A DNA stretch of 64,000 nt from Bradyrhizobium sp. LTSP885 (GCF_000938305.1 NZ_JYMT01000043.1:1-64000); one strand, 5' to 3'. Numbered from the stretch's first letter, positions 33,677 to 42,555 are shown. Numbers and translations: made by a program. Notes: generated from the letters alone by a model not told the origin.

Positions 33677-35161
33677 TCAATCATCAAACATCTTCGGCGG
33701 CACGAACCCGCCGAATTCGCGCTCGATCAGCTCGGCGAGCTTCAGCGGCGTGCGGTCTTCCAGCCAGGGACCGACGATCTGCACGCCGACCGGCAATCCA
33801 TCGGGTGCAAAGCCGGTCGGGATCGCGGTTGCAGGCAGGCCGGGCAAGGTCGCGATGCCGGGCCAGACGAGCTGGTCGGTGTAGACGTGCGGTTCGCCAT
33901 CGATCAGGATTCGCCGCTGCTCCTGGTCGGGTGACTGGTCCTGCCGATAGGCCGGGGTCGGCATGATCGGGCAGATCACCGCGTCGAACGATTTGAACAG
34001 CTCCCGCCATTGCGCGCGGAGCCGGGCGCGGCCGCCATCGGCGATCACCCAGTCACGATGGCTGAGCGCGATGCCGCGCAGCCGCTCGGCGTGCAGGCTG
34101 GTGTCGCTGGCCGGCAGTGCCGCCGCCGCCGCGCATGCGCCGGCATAGACCTCCGGCGGGAAGGTCGCGCCGAGGAACGATAGCAGCAGCCGCATATAGA
34201 GCCGCGAAGACACCGCGAAATCCGGCAGCAGCGGGCTCGCGCGCGACACCTTGGCGCCGGCCTTGTCGAGATTGCTGGCGAGCTTGTCGATCGTGCCGCG
34301 GACTGCCTTGTCGGTCGGCAGCACCGGATCGGTGTCGATGACGAGGACCCTGAAATCCTTGAGGCTCGTGTGGCGCGCCGCCGGCAGCTCGAGCTTGTAG
34401 GCCTTGCCGGCTTCCAGCGGATCGGGGCCGGCCATCACGTCGAGCAGCAGCGAGAGATCGGCCGCGCCGCGGGCCATCGGGCCGATCACGGCGAGATCGC
34501 GGTCGAGCGGCAATGGCGGCAAGGGCGGCGGCGTGTGGCCGCGCGACGGCAACAGCGCGAAGGTCGGCTTGTGAGCGTAGACGCCGCAATGAAACGCCGG
34601 CACGCGCAGCGAACCGCCGATGTCGGAGCCGAGCGACAGCGCGCCATAACCCGCCGCGAGTGCTGCCGACGATCCGCCGGAGGAGCCGCCCGGGGTTCGG
34701 CCGAGATCGTAGGGATTGTTGGTGGTGCCGTAGACGTCGTTATAGCTCTGCCAGTCGGCGAGGTTGAGCGGCACGTTGGCCTTGCCGAGGATGACGCCGC
34801 CCGCGTCCTTGACCCGCGCGGTCGAGAGCGCGTCCTCCGCCGGCGTGAAATCCCTTTGGGACGGGTTCCCCCAGGTCGTCGGCAGTCCCGCGACGTTGAA
34901 GGATTCCTTCACGGTCATCGGGATGCCGAGCAGCGGCTTGTGCTCGCCGCGCGCGATCGCGACATCAGCAGCGCGCGCAGCCGTCAGGCCGCGCTCGAAA
35001 TCGCGCACGCAAACCGCGTTGATCTTGCTGTCGTGACGTTCGATGCGGCCGATCGCGTCCTCGGCCAGTTCGACCGCCGAGACCTGCCTTGCCTTCAGCG
35101 CCGCCGACAGTTCGACGGCGGTCTTGAAACTCCATTGTGATTTGGCCACGGCTTGCTCCAT
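33677..35161 (-). CDS. amidase-signature hydrolase
   Basis: Amidase of 494 residues with the catalytic lysine in GIPMTVKESFNV, serine loop GGSSGGSSAALAAG and nucleophile in GSDIGGSLRVPAFHCG. It belongs to the same superfamily as the protein at 8139 but is not part of a transporter operon and has no small GatC-like partner beside it. A cytosolic role in breaking a carboxamide is likely. Substrate unknown. Confidence 0.9.
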   Translation of the reverse strand: MEQAVAKSQWSFKTAVELSAALKARQVSAVELAEDAIGRIERHDSKINAVCVRDFERGLTAARAADVAIARGEHKPLLGIPMTVKESFNVAGLPTTWGNPSQRDFTPAEDALSTARVKDAGGVILGKANVPLNLADWQSYNDVYGTTNNPYDLGRTPGGSSGGSSAALAAGYGALSLGSDIGGSLRVPAFHCGVYAHKPTFALLPSRGHTPPPLPPLPLDRDLAVIGPMARGAADLSLLLDVMAGPDPLEAGKAYKLELPAARHTSLKDFRVLVIDTDPVLPTDKAVRGTIDKLASNLDKAGAKVSRASPLLPDFAVSSRLYMRLLLSFLGATFPPEVYAGACAAAAALPASDTSLHAERLRGIALSHRDWVIADGGRARLRAQWRELFKSFDAVICPIMPTPAYRQDQSPDQEQRRILIDGEPHVYTDQLVWPGIATLPGLPATAIPTGFAPDGLPVGVQIVGPWLEDRTPLKLAELIEREFGGFVPPKMFDD

Positions 35162-35233
35162 TGTTTGGGCTTGATCATGCTCAGAATGGAGCGGGCGGGC
35201 AAGGCTGGCTTGATCGCGATTGCGTGGGCTTCC

Positions 35234-35764
35234 CTATTTCGGAAGCATGCGCTGCATGACGTGGTCGCGGTAGATGAAAAGGTGGGTCAGCGCCACGGCA
35301 ACGTGAAGGCAAATCAGCACCAGGAGCGACCATTCCGCAGCCTGGTGCAGGCCGTCGATCGCCTTGCCCGCCGCTGCGTTGTCCGAGGCCAGCATCGGAA
35401 GCGGCATCATGTAGAAGAATGACACCGCCCAGCCACGGAACGACGCGAACACCCAGCCGCTCACGGTCGTCGCCAGGACGAGGACATAGAGCATCCAGTG
35501 CATGGCTTCCGCGCCGAGCCGCTGCCATGGCGGAAGCGAGCTCTCCGGCGCGACCGGATGCGTCAGCCGCCAGATCAACCGCGCCACGATGAGAACAAGG
35601 ATGACGATACCGAACGAGATGTGGAACGTCATCGCTGCACCGGGCGCCTGGCCGGGGTGAATATCCGGCATCAGCCAGCCGATCGGGTATTGCACCGCCA
35701 GCAGGGCGACGATCACCCAATGCAGCAGCTTTGCGGTAGCGCCGTAGTGCAACTGACCGGGCAT
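35234..35764 (-). CDS. cytochrome b561 family protein
   Basis: Four-helix membrane cytochrome of 176 residues from ATG 35764. Likely haem ligands are histidines at the ends of the helices: LHYGATAKLLHWVIV, MTFHISFGIVILVL, AMHWMLYVLVLA and LICLHVAVALTHLF. Such proteins move electrons from the quinone pool or across the membrane. The gene is 37 bases after the outer-membrane-like gene and seems to be the end of the mbfA run. An upstream extension to 35905 overlaps that gene and is rejected. Confidence 0.88.
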   Translation of the reverse strand: MPGQLHYGATAKLLHWVIVALLAVQYPIGWLMPDIHPGQAPGAAMTFHISFGIVILVLIVARLIWRLTHPVAPESSLPPWQRLGAEAMHWMLYVLVLATTVSGWVFASFRGWAVSFFYMMPLPMLASDNAAAGKAIDGLHQAAEWSLLVLICLHVAVALTHLFIYRDHVMQRMLPK

Positions 35765-35801
35765 GGACTCTCGGGCCGATTCTGAGGGTTTTCGCGCTAG
35801 T

Positions 35802-36668
35802 CTAGTAAGGCGTGCTTCGTGCCGACAGATGCGCCATCGGATTGACGGCGCCGTTCGCGCTGGCGCGCTCCGTGCTCTCCTTGCTGCCAGGCACCGGAAA
35901 GGCATAGCCGATGATCGTCTTGACGACCAGACGGTCTGACGCCGGTGTCAGGCCGTAGCCGACACCGAAATTGACGTCGAATTCGCCGAGCTTGAAATCG
36001 GTCACCGCGAACAGCGTGTGCTGCTGCTGCGCGAGCGGGCTGAAGTCGCCGATCTTGCCGAAGTCGGCGTAATATTCGAGGCCGACGAACACATTGTCCT
36101 TCAGCCTGCGCGCCACGCGCACGGCGGGTGCGAAATCCGCTTCGCCATATTTCCCGAAGCCGACGTCGACGATCGGGTTGACGATGAATTCATAGTCCGC
36201 ATTGCGCACGCCGATGATCGGCCGGATCTCGAGACCCCAGCGGGTCTGCGCGAATTTCGGCATCTCGTAGCTGAGCTCGAAATTGATGCCGTAGAACAAA
36301 TTGTGCTTGTCGGCGTTCGGCGAGACGAACAGCGTGCGCAGCTTGAATGCGTCGGACAGGAACTGGTTGTCCTGCACGGCAAACGGCAGATAGAGCCCGA
36401 GCTCCCACCAGTCGGTCATGCCATAGGCAAATTCCGGCGTGCCGTTGAGGCTGTGGTTGGAGGGAAAGCCGCCGGGAAACGGCGGATCCTTCTGCCCGAT
36501 GCCGACGTAGTTGAGGTGCTGCTGGATGGTGAACTGGCCAGGGTCGGCGATGCTGGCATTGTAAACCTGGATCTCATCGGTGGCCTTCGCGCCACCGCTG
36601 CGTCCGAGCGTAGCCAGCACGATCAATGCTGTACTGGCCAGGTATCGATGTTGGCGGTGGCTTCGCAT
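35802..36668 (-). CDS. predicted outer-membrane beta-barrel protein of unknown function
   Basis: A 288-residue protein with a signal peptide (residues 1-29, ending AKA) and then alternating hydrophobic/aromatic strands such as WWELGLYLPFAV, NLFYGINFELSYEM, NVFVGLEYYADFG and FDVNFGVGYGL, the look of a beta-barrel. No catalytic motif was recognised. It begins 18 bases after the mbfA stop and precedes cytochrome b561, so it should be expressed with the iron exporter. A porin or passive channel is a reasonable guess. Confidence 0.72.
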   Translation of the reverse strand: MRSHRQHRYLASTALIVLATLGRSGGAKATDEIQVYNASIADPGQFTIQQHLNYVGIGQKDPPFPGGFPSNHSLNGTPEFAYGMTDWWELGLYLPFAVQDNQFLSDAFKLRTLFVSPNADKHNLFYGINFELSYEMPKFAQTRWGLEIRPIIGVRNADYEFIVNPIVDVGFGKYGEADFAPAVRVARRLKDNVFVGLEYYADFGKIGDFSPLAQQQHTLFAVTDFKLGEFDVNFGVGYGLTPASDRLVVKTIIGYAFPVPGSKESTERASANGAVNPMAHLSARSTPY

Positions 36669-36686
36669 CTCGGCGCTCGATCTGCT

Positions 36687-37658
36687 CTATGCTGCGCCGA
36701 TCAATATCCCGACAGCAAGCACGATCGCGCCGCCGAGCACGATCTGGAACACCGCCTGCAGGAATGGCGTGTCCATGTAGCGCGAGCGGATGAAGGCGAT
36801 CGCCCACAATTCGAAGAACACGACGACCCCGGCGATCGCGGTCGCGATCCAGAACGCGTTCGCCCAGGCATCGGGCACCAGATACGGAATCGTGTGGCCC
36901 AATCCGCCGAGCGTCGTCATCAGTCCGCAGGTCACGCCGCGCAGCCAGGGTGAGCCGCGGCCGGTCAGCGAGCCGTCGTCCGACAATGCTTCGGCAAAGC
37001 CCATGCTGATGCCGGCGCCGATCGATGCGGCGAGGCCGACCAGGAAGGTCTGCCAGTTGTGATGCGTGGCGAAGGCGGCCGCGAACAGCGGCGCCAGCGT
37101 CGACACCGAACCGTCCATCAATCCGGCGAGGCCCGGCTGGACATATTGCAACACGAACATGCGCCGTCGCGTGCGGTCTTCCTCGGCGCGTACGTCCGGC
37201 TTGAGGATGTCGCCGGTCAATCTGACCGCCAGCTTCTCGTGGCCCTTCTCTTCCTCGGCGAGATCGCCGAGCAGCCGACGCACGCCGACATCCTCGGCCT
37301 TCTCGGCAGCCTTGACGTAGAAGCGCTCGGCTTCCAGCTCCATGGTCTCGACTTCCTTGCGGATGGTGTCGAGCGGCAGGTTCTTGGTCAGCCAGACCGG
37401 ACGCCGGCGCAGGAAGCCTTTGACGTCCTCGCGGCGGATCGGCGGCAGATTCTGGCCGAAGCGCTGCTCGTAGGTTTCGAGCAGCCGGTGGCGATGGCCG
37501 CGCTCCTCCTCGGCCATCTCCTCAAAGATTTTTGCGGTATCCGGATAGCGTTCGGACAAATCCTCCGCGAAGCTCATATAGATGCGGCTGTCTTCCTCCT
37601 CGGAGGCGATCGCGACGGCCAGCACCTCGCGCTCGGTCAGGTCAGCGAAATTCTTCAC
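36687..37658 (-). CDS. mbfA: membrane-bound ferritin/iron exporter MbfA
   Basis: A 323-residue fusion. Residues 1-150 form a ferritin-like (rubrerythrin) domain with two EExxH sites, EEERGH55 and EEEKGH140; residues 170-323 form a VIT1/CCC1-type membrane domain (GLMDGSVSTLAPLFAAAFA, then about five helices). MbfA of Bradyrhizobium and Agrobacterium exports iron from the cytoplasm and is repressed by Irr when iron is scarce. It starts at GTG 37658 with AGAAGG upstream. A perfect ICE motif lies 29 bases before the start. Confidence 0.95.
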   Translation of the reverse strand: MKNFADLTEREVLAVAIASEEEDSRIYMSFAEDLSERYPDTAKIFEEMAEEERGHRHRLLETYEQRFGQNLPPIRREDVKGFLRRRPVWLTKNLPLDTIRKEVETMELEAERFYVKAAEKAEDVGVRRLLGDLAEEEKGHEKLAVRLTGDILKPDVRAEEDRTRRRMFVLQYVQPGLAGLMDGSVSTLAPLFAAAFATHHNWQTFLVGLAASIGAGISMGFAEALSDDGSLTGRGSPWLRGVTCGLMTTLGGLGHTIPYLVPDAWANAFWIATAIAGVVVFFELWAIAFIRSRYMDTPFLQAVFQIVLGGAIVLAVGILIGAA

Positions 37659-37686
37659 GGCAGCGCCTTCTTTACCCAGTTTAGAA

Positions 37687-37701
37687 TTAGAATAATTCTA
37701 A
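37687..37701 (-). promoter_or_regulatory. ICE box (Irr-binding site) upstream of mbfA
   Basis: TTAGAATAATTCTAA is a perfect TTAGAA-N3-TTCTAA inverted repeat, the core of the iron-control element bound by Irr in rhizobia. An extra TTAGAA half-site abuts it (37681-37686). Its place just before the start fits repression of mbfA by Irr. The divergent gene at 37825 lies 123 bases away and could also be affected. Confidence 0.82.
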
Positions 37702-37824
37702 TATGCTTGGGTGGTGCTCTGGTCAACCCGGATATGCCGCTGCCTTTCCGAACGCGATCGGCGATGGAACCGGGCTGGCCCCCCGCCCGTTCGAGTTCCT
37801 GTGGCTCACGCCTGGGGGATTTCC

Positions 37825-38547
37825 ATGGACACGATCAAATACCGCCTGAACGACGCGCGACTGGCGCCGCGGCGGACCAAACTTGAAATTCCGGGCTGGG
37901 CCGGCAGCCGTGAACCGCGCGCTGACGGTTCGCGCGAGCAGGTCTGGCACTGCGTGCCGTTTTCGGAAGGAGCGCAGTACGGGATCGAGCTGTTCTATCC
38001 CTATGAGTTCGAACTGCGTGTCACCACGCAGGACGGCCGGTTGCAGCTCGATGCCGATTGGGGCGAGCCGCCGGCCAGTGGGCTGCAGTGGCCGCCATTC
38101 CGGAATTTCGGCGATGCCTTCTACACCTACCAGATCCTGCTCGATCTCAAGGTCGAGCGTGGCATGGCGATCCGGACCGAGCCGCATCCGCGCTTCTACA
38201 CCGACCGCACCGACACCGTGCCGATCGCGGTTCCGGCGCTGGTGCGCAACTGGTGGCCGATGCTGTTCTTCACGGTGTTCAAGGCGCCGGCCGAAGGCCG
38301 CACCCACATCTTCCGTCCGGGCGAACCGTTCGCCCAGATCATCGTGATTCCAGAGGAGGCGAATTTTCAGCTCGAGCGGATGGGGGAGGAGGAGGCTGCC
38401 GAACGCGAATTGCAGGCGCGGCGTATCTACAGCAACCGGTCCAAACTGGCCGCCGGAACTGAGTGGACGTCGTCGACCGACACCGTGTTCGACGGCACCT
38501 ACCGCCACCTCCACCGCGCCGCAAAGGAGAAGGCGCGCCAGGACTGA
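37825..38547 (+). CDS. conserved hypothetical protein, DUF6065-like at most
   Basis: A 240-residue soluble protein starting at ATG 37825 (MDTIKYRLNDARLAPRRTKLEIP) after GGGGGAT; the upstream frame from 37711 is GC-rich noise. No enzyme motif was recognised. Its central WHCVPFSEGAQYGIELFYPYEFEL and later FTVFKAPAEGRTHIFRPGEPFAQIIVIPEE recall the layout of DUF6065 proteins but this is weak. It is divergent from mbfA. Confidence 0.72.
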   Translation: MDTIKYRLNDARLAPRRTKLEIPGWAGSREPRADGSREQVWHCVPFSEGAQYGIELFYPYEFELRVTTQDGRLQLDADWGEPPASGLQWPPFRNFGDAFYTYQILLDLKVERGMAIRTEPHPRFYTDRTDTVPIAVPALVRNWWPMLFFTVFKAPAEGRTHIFRPGEPFAQIIVIPEEANFQLERMGEEEAAERELQARRIYSNRSKLAAGTEWTSSTDTVFDGTYRHLHRAAKEKARQD

Positions 38548-38575
38548 GCCCGCGACCGCATCATTGCCGGCAAAG

Positions 38576-38601
38576 CAACGGGGCCCAAGAGGGCCCCGTT
38601 G
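38576..38601. terminator. bidirectional hairpin terminator
   Basis: CAACGGGGCCC and GGGCCCCGTTG form a perfect 11-bp stem around AAGA, between the convergent gene ends at 38547 and 38628. There is no T-run on either side, so termination strength is uncertain. Confidence 0.7.
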
Positions 38602-38627
38602 TCGAATCGTGAGCGCGTGGCCGGCGT

Positions 38628-38972
38628 TCAGTACATGTTGTGATGATGATGATGATGGTGGTGGTGATGGTGGTGGCGCCGATAGCGCGGCACCACGACG
38701 ACGCGGGGCACATAGCGGCGTTGGTAGGCGTGATGGTGGTGGTGATGATGGTGATGATGGTATTGTGCAAGCTGCACATTCTCGCGGGTCATGGTCGGCG
38801 GCGGGGCCTCGTCCAGGGCCTGCAACTTTGCCGAGGCGTCCGAGATCGGCTGCAGCAGTTCGGCGTAGGAATTCGCCTGCAGAACATCGGTTGGCGCCGG
38901 CGCAGCTTGCGCGGCGCTGAACGCCCCGAGCGATGCCACCGCCCCCAGCAATCCGGCAATCTTCTTTTCCAT
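38628..38972 (-). CDS. exported protein with two polyhistidine runs
   Basis: A 114-residue protein with a signal peptide (residues 1-23, AAQA), a short helical segment, and then two histidine runs of ten and twelve residues separated by an arginine/valine-rich linker (AYQRRYVPRVVVVPRYRR). The second run is three residues from the C-terminus. Codons alternate CAT and CAC. Such tails bind Ni, Zn, Cu or Co, so periplasmic metal buffering is likely. The gene is close to, but not co-oriented within, the mbfA region. Confidence 0.8.
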   Translation of the reverse strand: MEKKIAGLLGAVASLGAFSAAQAAPAPTDVLQANSYAELLQPISDASAKLQALDEAPPPTMTRENVQLAQYHHHHHHHHHHAYQRRYVPRVVVVPRYRRHHHHHHHHHHHHNMY

Positions 38973-39067
38973 GGTCGCTCCTCCTTGATCAGCTCGCCGG
39001 ACGAAGAACCGGCTGACCGCAACGCAAGGTCGTGCCGAAGGTTCCCGAAACCCGCCAGGGTCGGAAC

Positions 39068-40216
39068 CTATTGTGCCGTGCGCTTAAGGAACTGAAGCAG
39101 CAGGCGGCTGACTTGCTCCGGCTGCTCCTGCTGTATCCAGTGGCCGGCGCCGTCGACGAGATGGCAGCCGATCATGTTGGTGCAGGCCTTGGTCTGCATC
39201 GCCTCGAAGACGCCGGGCCGCTGATAGGTGCCCCAATCCTGCTTGCCCGAGATGAAGGCGGACGGCTGGTCGATGGTCCGGCCGCTCCAGGTCTGCATTT
39301 CGCCCGTGAAGGCGCCCGAGGTGCCGCAGCGATACCATTGCAGGCCGCCCTGGAATCCGGTGCGTTGGTACTCTGCGCTGTAATAGGCGAGATCGTGATC
39401 CGGTAGCCACTTGTTGGCCGCGATCGCTTCGCGCGACGGCATCTCCTCGGCAACGGTTGCCGCCATGTCTTTCGCAAAGTCCATGACGTAATAGGTCGGC
39501 AGCTTTGCCAGCTCACCCGCCGACCATGATTGCAGCGGATACGGCTTGTTGTCGGTCCAGTCCGCGCTCTTGTGATGATAGTATGCGCGCAGGAAGTCGT
39601 GTACGCCCTGTGGCGCGCCGTGCATCTCGCCATTGGCCGGGCGCGTCGAGTAATACCATTGATAATGCTTGCGCGGCCGCGGCAGCGCCGCCAGCTCGCG
39701 ATGCACGGGATCCTCCGTAGCGGGCTTTGCCGGCGCATTCGCAATGTTGAACGGCAGCGACGGCGGCCCGGCGAACGGCGCACTCATCATCACGACAGCG
39801 CGGAACACATCGGGCCGGATCAACGCGCACCACGTCGCGACCGACGACCCGGCATCATGCCCGATCACCGCATCGACGTGCTTGTAGCCGAACGCCGCCA
39901 CCAGCCCGAGCGCGTCGCGGACCATGTTCGGCAGCCGGAACGGTGCAAGATCGCCGTCGTAATCGGCGCTCCATCCCGTGGTGCGGCCGTAACCGCGCTG
40001 GTCCGGCGCAATCACGTGATAACCGGCCGCAGCCAGGTCAGGCATCACCTTGCGCCAGGAAAATGCCAGCTCGGGAAACCCGTGCAGCAGCAACACGCTG
40101 GGCCGGCCAGGCGTTTCGAAGCCCGCCTCCAGCACATGCATGCGCAGGCCGTTGATACCGTCGACATAGCGCGAGCGGATGGTGGCGGGGAGCGGGATAT
40201 CGGGGAGGGCTTCCAT
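39068..40216 (-). CDS. epoxide hydrolase-like alpha/beta hydrolase
   Basis: A 382-residue alpha/beta hydrolase with oxyanion motif LLLHGFPELAFSW, aspartate nucleophile in VIGHDAGSSVA, DQRGYGRT, and the C-terminal histidine in LVDGAGHWIQQEQPEQV. The HGFPE and GHDAG motifs are those of soluble epoxide hydrolases and related dehalogenases. Tyrosines that would activate the epoxide are likely in YYSAEYQRTGF. It stands alone on the minus strand with a tandem 15-bp repeat just before its start. Confidence 0.87.
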   Translation of the reverse strand: MEALPDIPLPATIRSRYVDGINGLRMHVLEAGFETPGRPSVLLLHGFPELAFSWRKVMPDLAAAGYHVIAPDQRGYGRTTGWSADYDGDLAPFRLPNMVRDALGLVAAFGYKHVDAVIGHDAGSSVATWCALIRPDVFRAVVMMSAPFAGPPSLPFNIANAPAKPATEDPVHRELAALPRPRKHYQWYYSTRPANGEMHGAPQGVHDFLRAYYHHKSADWTDNKPYPLQSWSAGELAKLPTYYVMDFAKDMAATVAEEMPSREAIAANKWLPDHDLAYYSAEYQRTGFQGGLQWYRCGTSGAFTGEMQTWSGRTIDQPSAFISGKQDWGTYQRPGVFEAMQTKACTNMIGCHLVDGAGHWIQQEQPEQVSRLLLQFLKRTAQ

Positions 40217-40220
40217 CGTG

Positions 40221-40250
40221 CAAGTTACCTGAATCCAAGTTACCTAAATC
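40221..40250 (-). repeat. 15-bp tandem duplication before the epoxide hydrolase start
   Basis: CAAGTTACCTGAATC is followed directly by CAAGTTACCTAAATC (14 of 15 identical) within five bases of the start codon at 40216. Each unit gives AGGTAACTTG on the minus strand, so the weak ribosome-binding site is present twice. Confidence 0.85.
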
Positions 40251-40354
40251 AAGGTCGCCGCAGATACCGCGCACTTGACTGTACGCAGGCGGCCGCCGGA
40301 TGCTACCTATGCTTGGTCGAACGATAGCAACATTGTTCAAAGGATGCATGTCGC

Positions 40355-40861
40355 ATGCGTCGCGCAGGGATCGCAAAGCTGCCGGGCTGGGTTTCCTGCC
40401 TTGGTGCGACGATCGTGGCCGGAAGCCTGCTGTTGGCTTCGGTCGTCCGTGCGGCTGACATCAAGGACCTAACTGACAAGCTGCCGCGCGCCTATATCGG
40501 CGAGTTCCAGTGGGACGGCGACAAGACGGTACAAAACCTCGTCATCACCTTCGACTCGGTGCGTGCCTTGAACGAGCAAAATGCCGAAGCGCTGGGCTGC
40601 GGTTCATATGAGGCCGGCCGCCAGGTGACCAAGATAAGAGTTCGGATGTTCGTCAGATTGTCCGACCTGCAGATCGAGATCTTTGAGCGGTCGCCTGAGG
40701 GTAGCGGTTCGTTCGAGACCGATGGCAGTCATCGCGGAAAGCTGTCGGACGACCTGCAGCGGATCGATGCGCAATGGACCACCACGGCCTCCGGGCAGCG
40801 CGGGCAATTGCATCTGCGCGCCACGTCATCCGCCGCCTGCGAGCCAGCAGCTTCGCTGTAG
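40355..40861 (+). CDS. exported hypothetical protein
   Basis: A 168-residue protein with a signal peptide (residues 1-34, VVRA). The mature part begins DIKDLTDKLPRAYIGEFQWDGD and contains strands with charged faces; no conserved motif was recognised. It is monocistronic and convergent with the CoA ligase gene. A periplasmic location is all that can be supported. Confidence 0.65.
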   Translation: MRRAGIAKLPGWVSCLGATIVAGSLLLASVVRAADIKDLTDKLPRAYIGEFQWDGDKTVQNLVITFDSVRALNEQNAEALGCGSYEAGRQVTKIRVRMFVRLSDLQIEIFERSPEGSGSFETDGSHRGKLSDDLQRIDAQWTTTASGQRGQLHLRATSSAACEPAASL

Positions 40862-40875
40862 GTCCGCAGGTCAGA

Positions 40876-42414
40876 TTACGCCTTCGCCTTCGGCCAATAG
40901 CGATCGCGCAGATGCCGCTTCACCAGCTTGCCCGTGGGCGTCCTTGGCAACTCAGCTTCGAAATCGACGCTCTTCGGGCATTTGATCGGTGACAAATGCT
41001 TGCGGCAAAACAAAATCAGCTCGGCTTCGAGCTCCTTGCCGGCCTTCGCCATGTCGTGCGGCTGCACCACGGCTTTGACCTCTTCGCCCATCTCCTCGTT
41101 CGGCACGCCGAACACCGCGACGTCGGCCACGGAGGGGTGCGTGATCAGCACGTCCTCGGTTTCCTGCGGATAGATGTTCACGCCGCCGGAGATGATCATG
41201 TAGCTCTTGCGGTCGGTGAGGTAGAGGAAGCCTTCGTCGTCGAGATAGCCGACGTCGCCGAGCGTGGACCAGCCCCTGGCATTGTAGGCCTTCTTCGTCT
41301 TCTCGGGATCGTTGTGATACGCGAAAACAGGCGCGTCGGCGAAATAGACCTGGCCGATCTGGCCGGTCGGCGCTTCCTGGTCGTTCTCGTCCAGTATCTT
41401 GACTTTGCCGACCACGGCGCGGCCGACGGTGCCGCGATGCGTCAGCCATTGCTGCGAGGTCGAGACGGTAACGCCGTTGCCTTCGGAGCCGGCATAATAC
41501 TCGATCAGGATCGGCCCCCACCAGTCGATCATCTTCGCTTTCACATCGACCGGGCAGGGCGCCGCGGCGTGGATCGCGCCCTTCAGCGAGGAGACGTTGT
41601 AGCGGGTGCGGATGTCATCCGGCAGTTTCAGCATCCGCACGAACATGGTCGGCACCAGCTGCGACTGGGTGATCTTGTGCTTCTCGGCCTGCTTCAAAAA
41701 CTCCTCGGCGTCGAAGGATTCCATGATCACCGAGGTGCCGCCGAGCGTGATCGCCATCATGTTGAAACGCAAGGGAGCTGCATGATAGAGCGGCGCCGGT
41801 GACAGATAGATGCTGTCGGCATTCATGCCGCACATGTCGGCGCAGAGGATGCGCAGGAACGGGTTCGGCACGTCGATCCGGTTGGCTTCAAAATCCTTCT
41901 TGATGCCCTTGGGCCGACCGGTGGTTCCCGACGAATAGAGCATGTCGTAGCCCGCGACCTCATCGGTAACAGGGGTCGTCGGCTGCGCGGCAGCCTCCTT
42001 GTCGTAGCAGCGGAAGCCCGGCGCTGGCTCGTCCATCATGTAGAACAGCGGTTCGCCCGGCTCGCCCTTGACGACCCCCTTCACCTGGTCGGCGCATTTC
42101 GGCGTGGTGATGAAAACCTTCGCGCCGCAATCCCTGATGATGTAGGCGATCTCGTCCTGCGTCAGGTAGCGGCTGATCGCGGTGTAATACAGCCCTGAGC
42201 GCTGCGCCGCCCAGCAGATCTCCATGAAGGCCAGACGGTTTTCCATCAGCAGCGCGATGTGATCACCGGGCTTGAGCCCGAGCGAACGGAACAGATGTGC
42301 GCCCTGGTTTGAGAGCTCGTCGAGCTCGCGATAGGTGATGGACTTGCCACTGCCCGCCATCTGGTAGGCGATCTTGTCGGGATGGTTGCGCGCGTGGATG
42401 GACGGATGGGTCAC
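40876..42414 (-). CDS. acyl-CoA synthetase (AMP-binding)
   Basis: Adenylate-forming CoA ligase of 512 residues. Core motifs are YSSGTTGRPKGIKKD (P-loop), YAGSEGNG, the aspartate motif GWSTLGDVGYLDDEGFLYLTDRKSYMI and the C-terminal lysine in PRTPTGKLVKR. GTG 42414 is the chosen start, preceded by GAGGAAA; the 18 residues before it (MGPCFRRDD and so on) are the translation of the type E repeat and not part of the gene. It activates a carboxylic acid for the beta-oxidation genes that follow. Neighbours are thiolase and TetR genes. Confidence 0.9.
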   Translation of the reverse strand: MTHPSIHARNHPDKIAYQMAGSGKSITYRELDELSNQGAHLFRSLGLKPGDHIALLMENRLAFMEICWAAQRSGLYYTAISRYLTQDEIAYIIRDCGAKVFITTPKCADQVKGVVKGEPGEPLFYMMDEPAPGFRCYDKEAAAQPTTPVTDEVAGYDMLYSSGTTGRPKGIKKDFEANRIDVPNPFLRILCADMCGMNADSIYLSPAPLYHAAPLRFNMMAITLGGTSVIMESFDAEEFLKQAEKHKITQSQLVPTMFVRMLKLPDDIRTRYNVSSLKGAIHAAAPCPVDVKAKMIDWWGPILIEYYAGSEGNGVTVSTSQQWLTHRGTVGRAVVGKVKILDENDQEAPTGQIGQVYFADAPVFAYHNDPEKTKKAYNARGWSTLGDVGYLDDEGFLYLTDRKSYMIISGGVNIYPQETEDVLITHPSVADVAVFGVPNEEMGEEVKAVVQPHDMAKAGKELEAELILFCRKHLSPIKCPKSVDFEAELPRTPTGKLVKRHLRDRYWPKAKA

Positions 42415-42436
42415 GGACGTTTCCTCAAGGAAGTGG

Positions 42437-42555
42437 TCGTCCCTGCGAAAGCAGGGACCCATAACCACAGATTTTTATTATTGTGCTGGCTGGGGCCCCA
42501 GCTTGGCCTGACCACGAACATTTGTGGTTATGGGTCCCTGCTTTCGCAGGGACGA
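42437..42555. repeat. palindromic intergenic element, type E
   Basis: CGTCCCTGCGAAAGCAGGGA followed by CCCATAACCACA is mirrored by TGTGGTTATGGG and TCCCTGCTTTCGCAGGGACG. It lies between the thiolase and CoA ligase genes, both on the minus strand, so it does not prevent read-through by position alone. Confidence 0.9.

Noticed and set aside
38640..38760. Possible CRISPR-like or microsatellite array (ATG/GTG triplets)
   Set aside because: The triplets encode two histidine runs on the minus strand; there are no spacers.
42415..42468. Upstream start of the acyl-CoA synthetase
   Set aside because: The extra residues MGPCFRRDD are a translation of the type E palindrome; GTG 42414 has its own ribosome-binding site.
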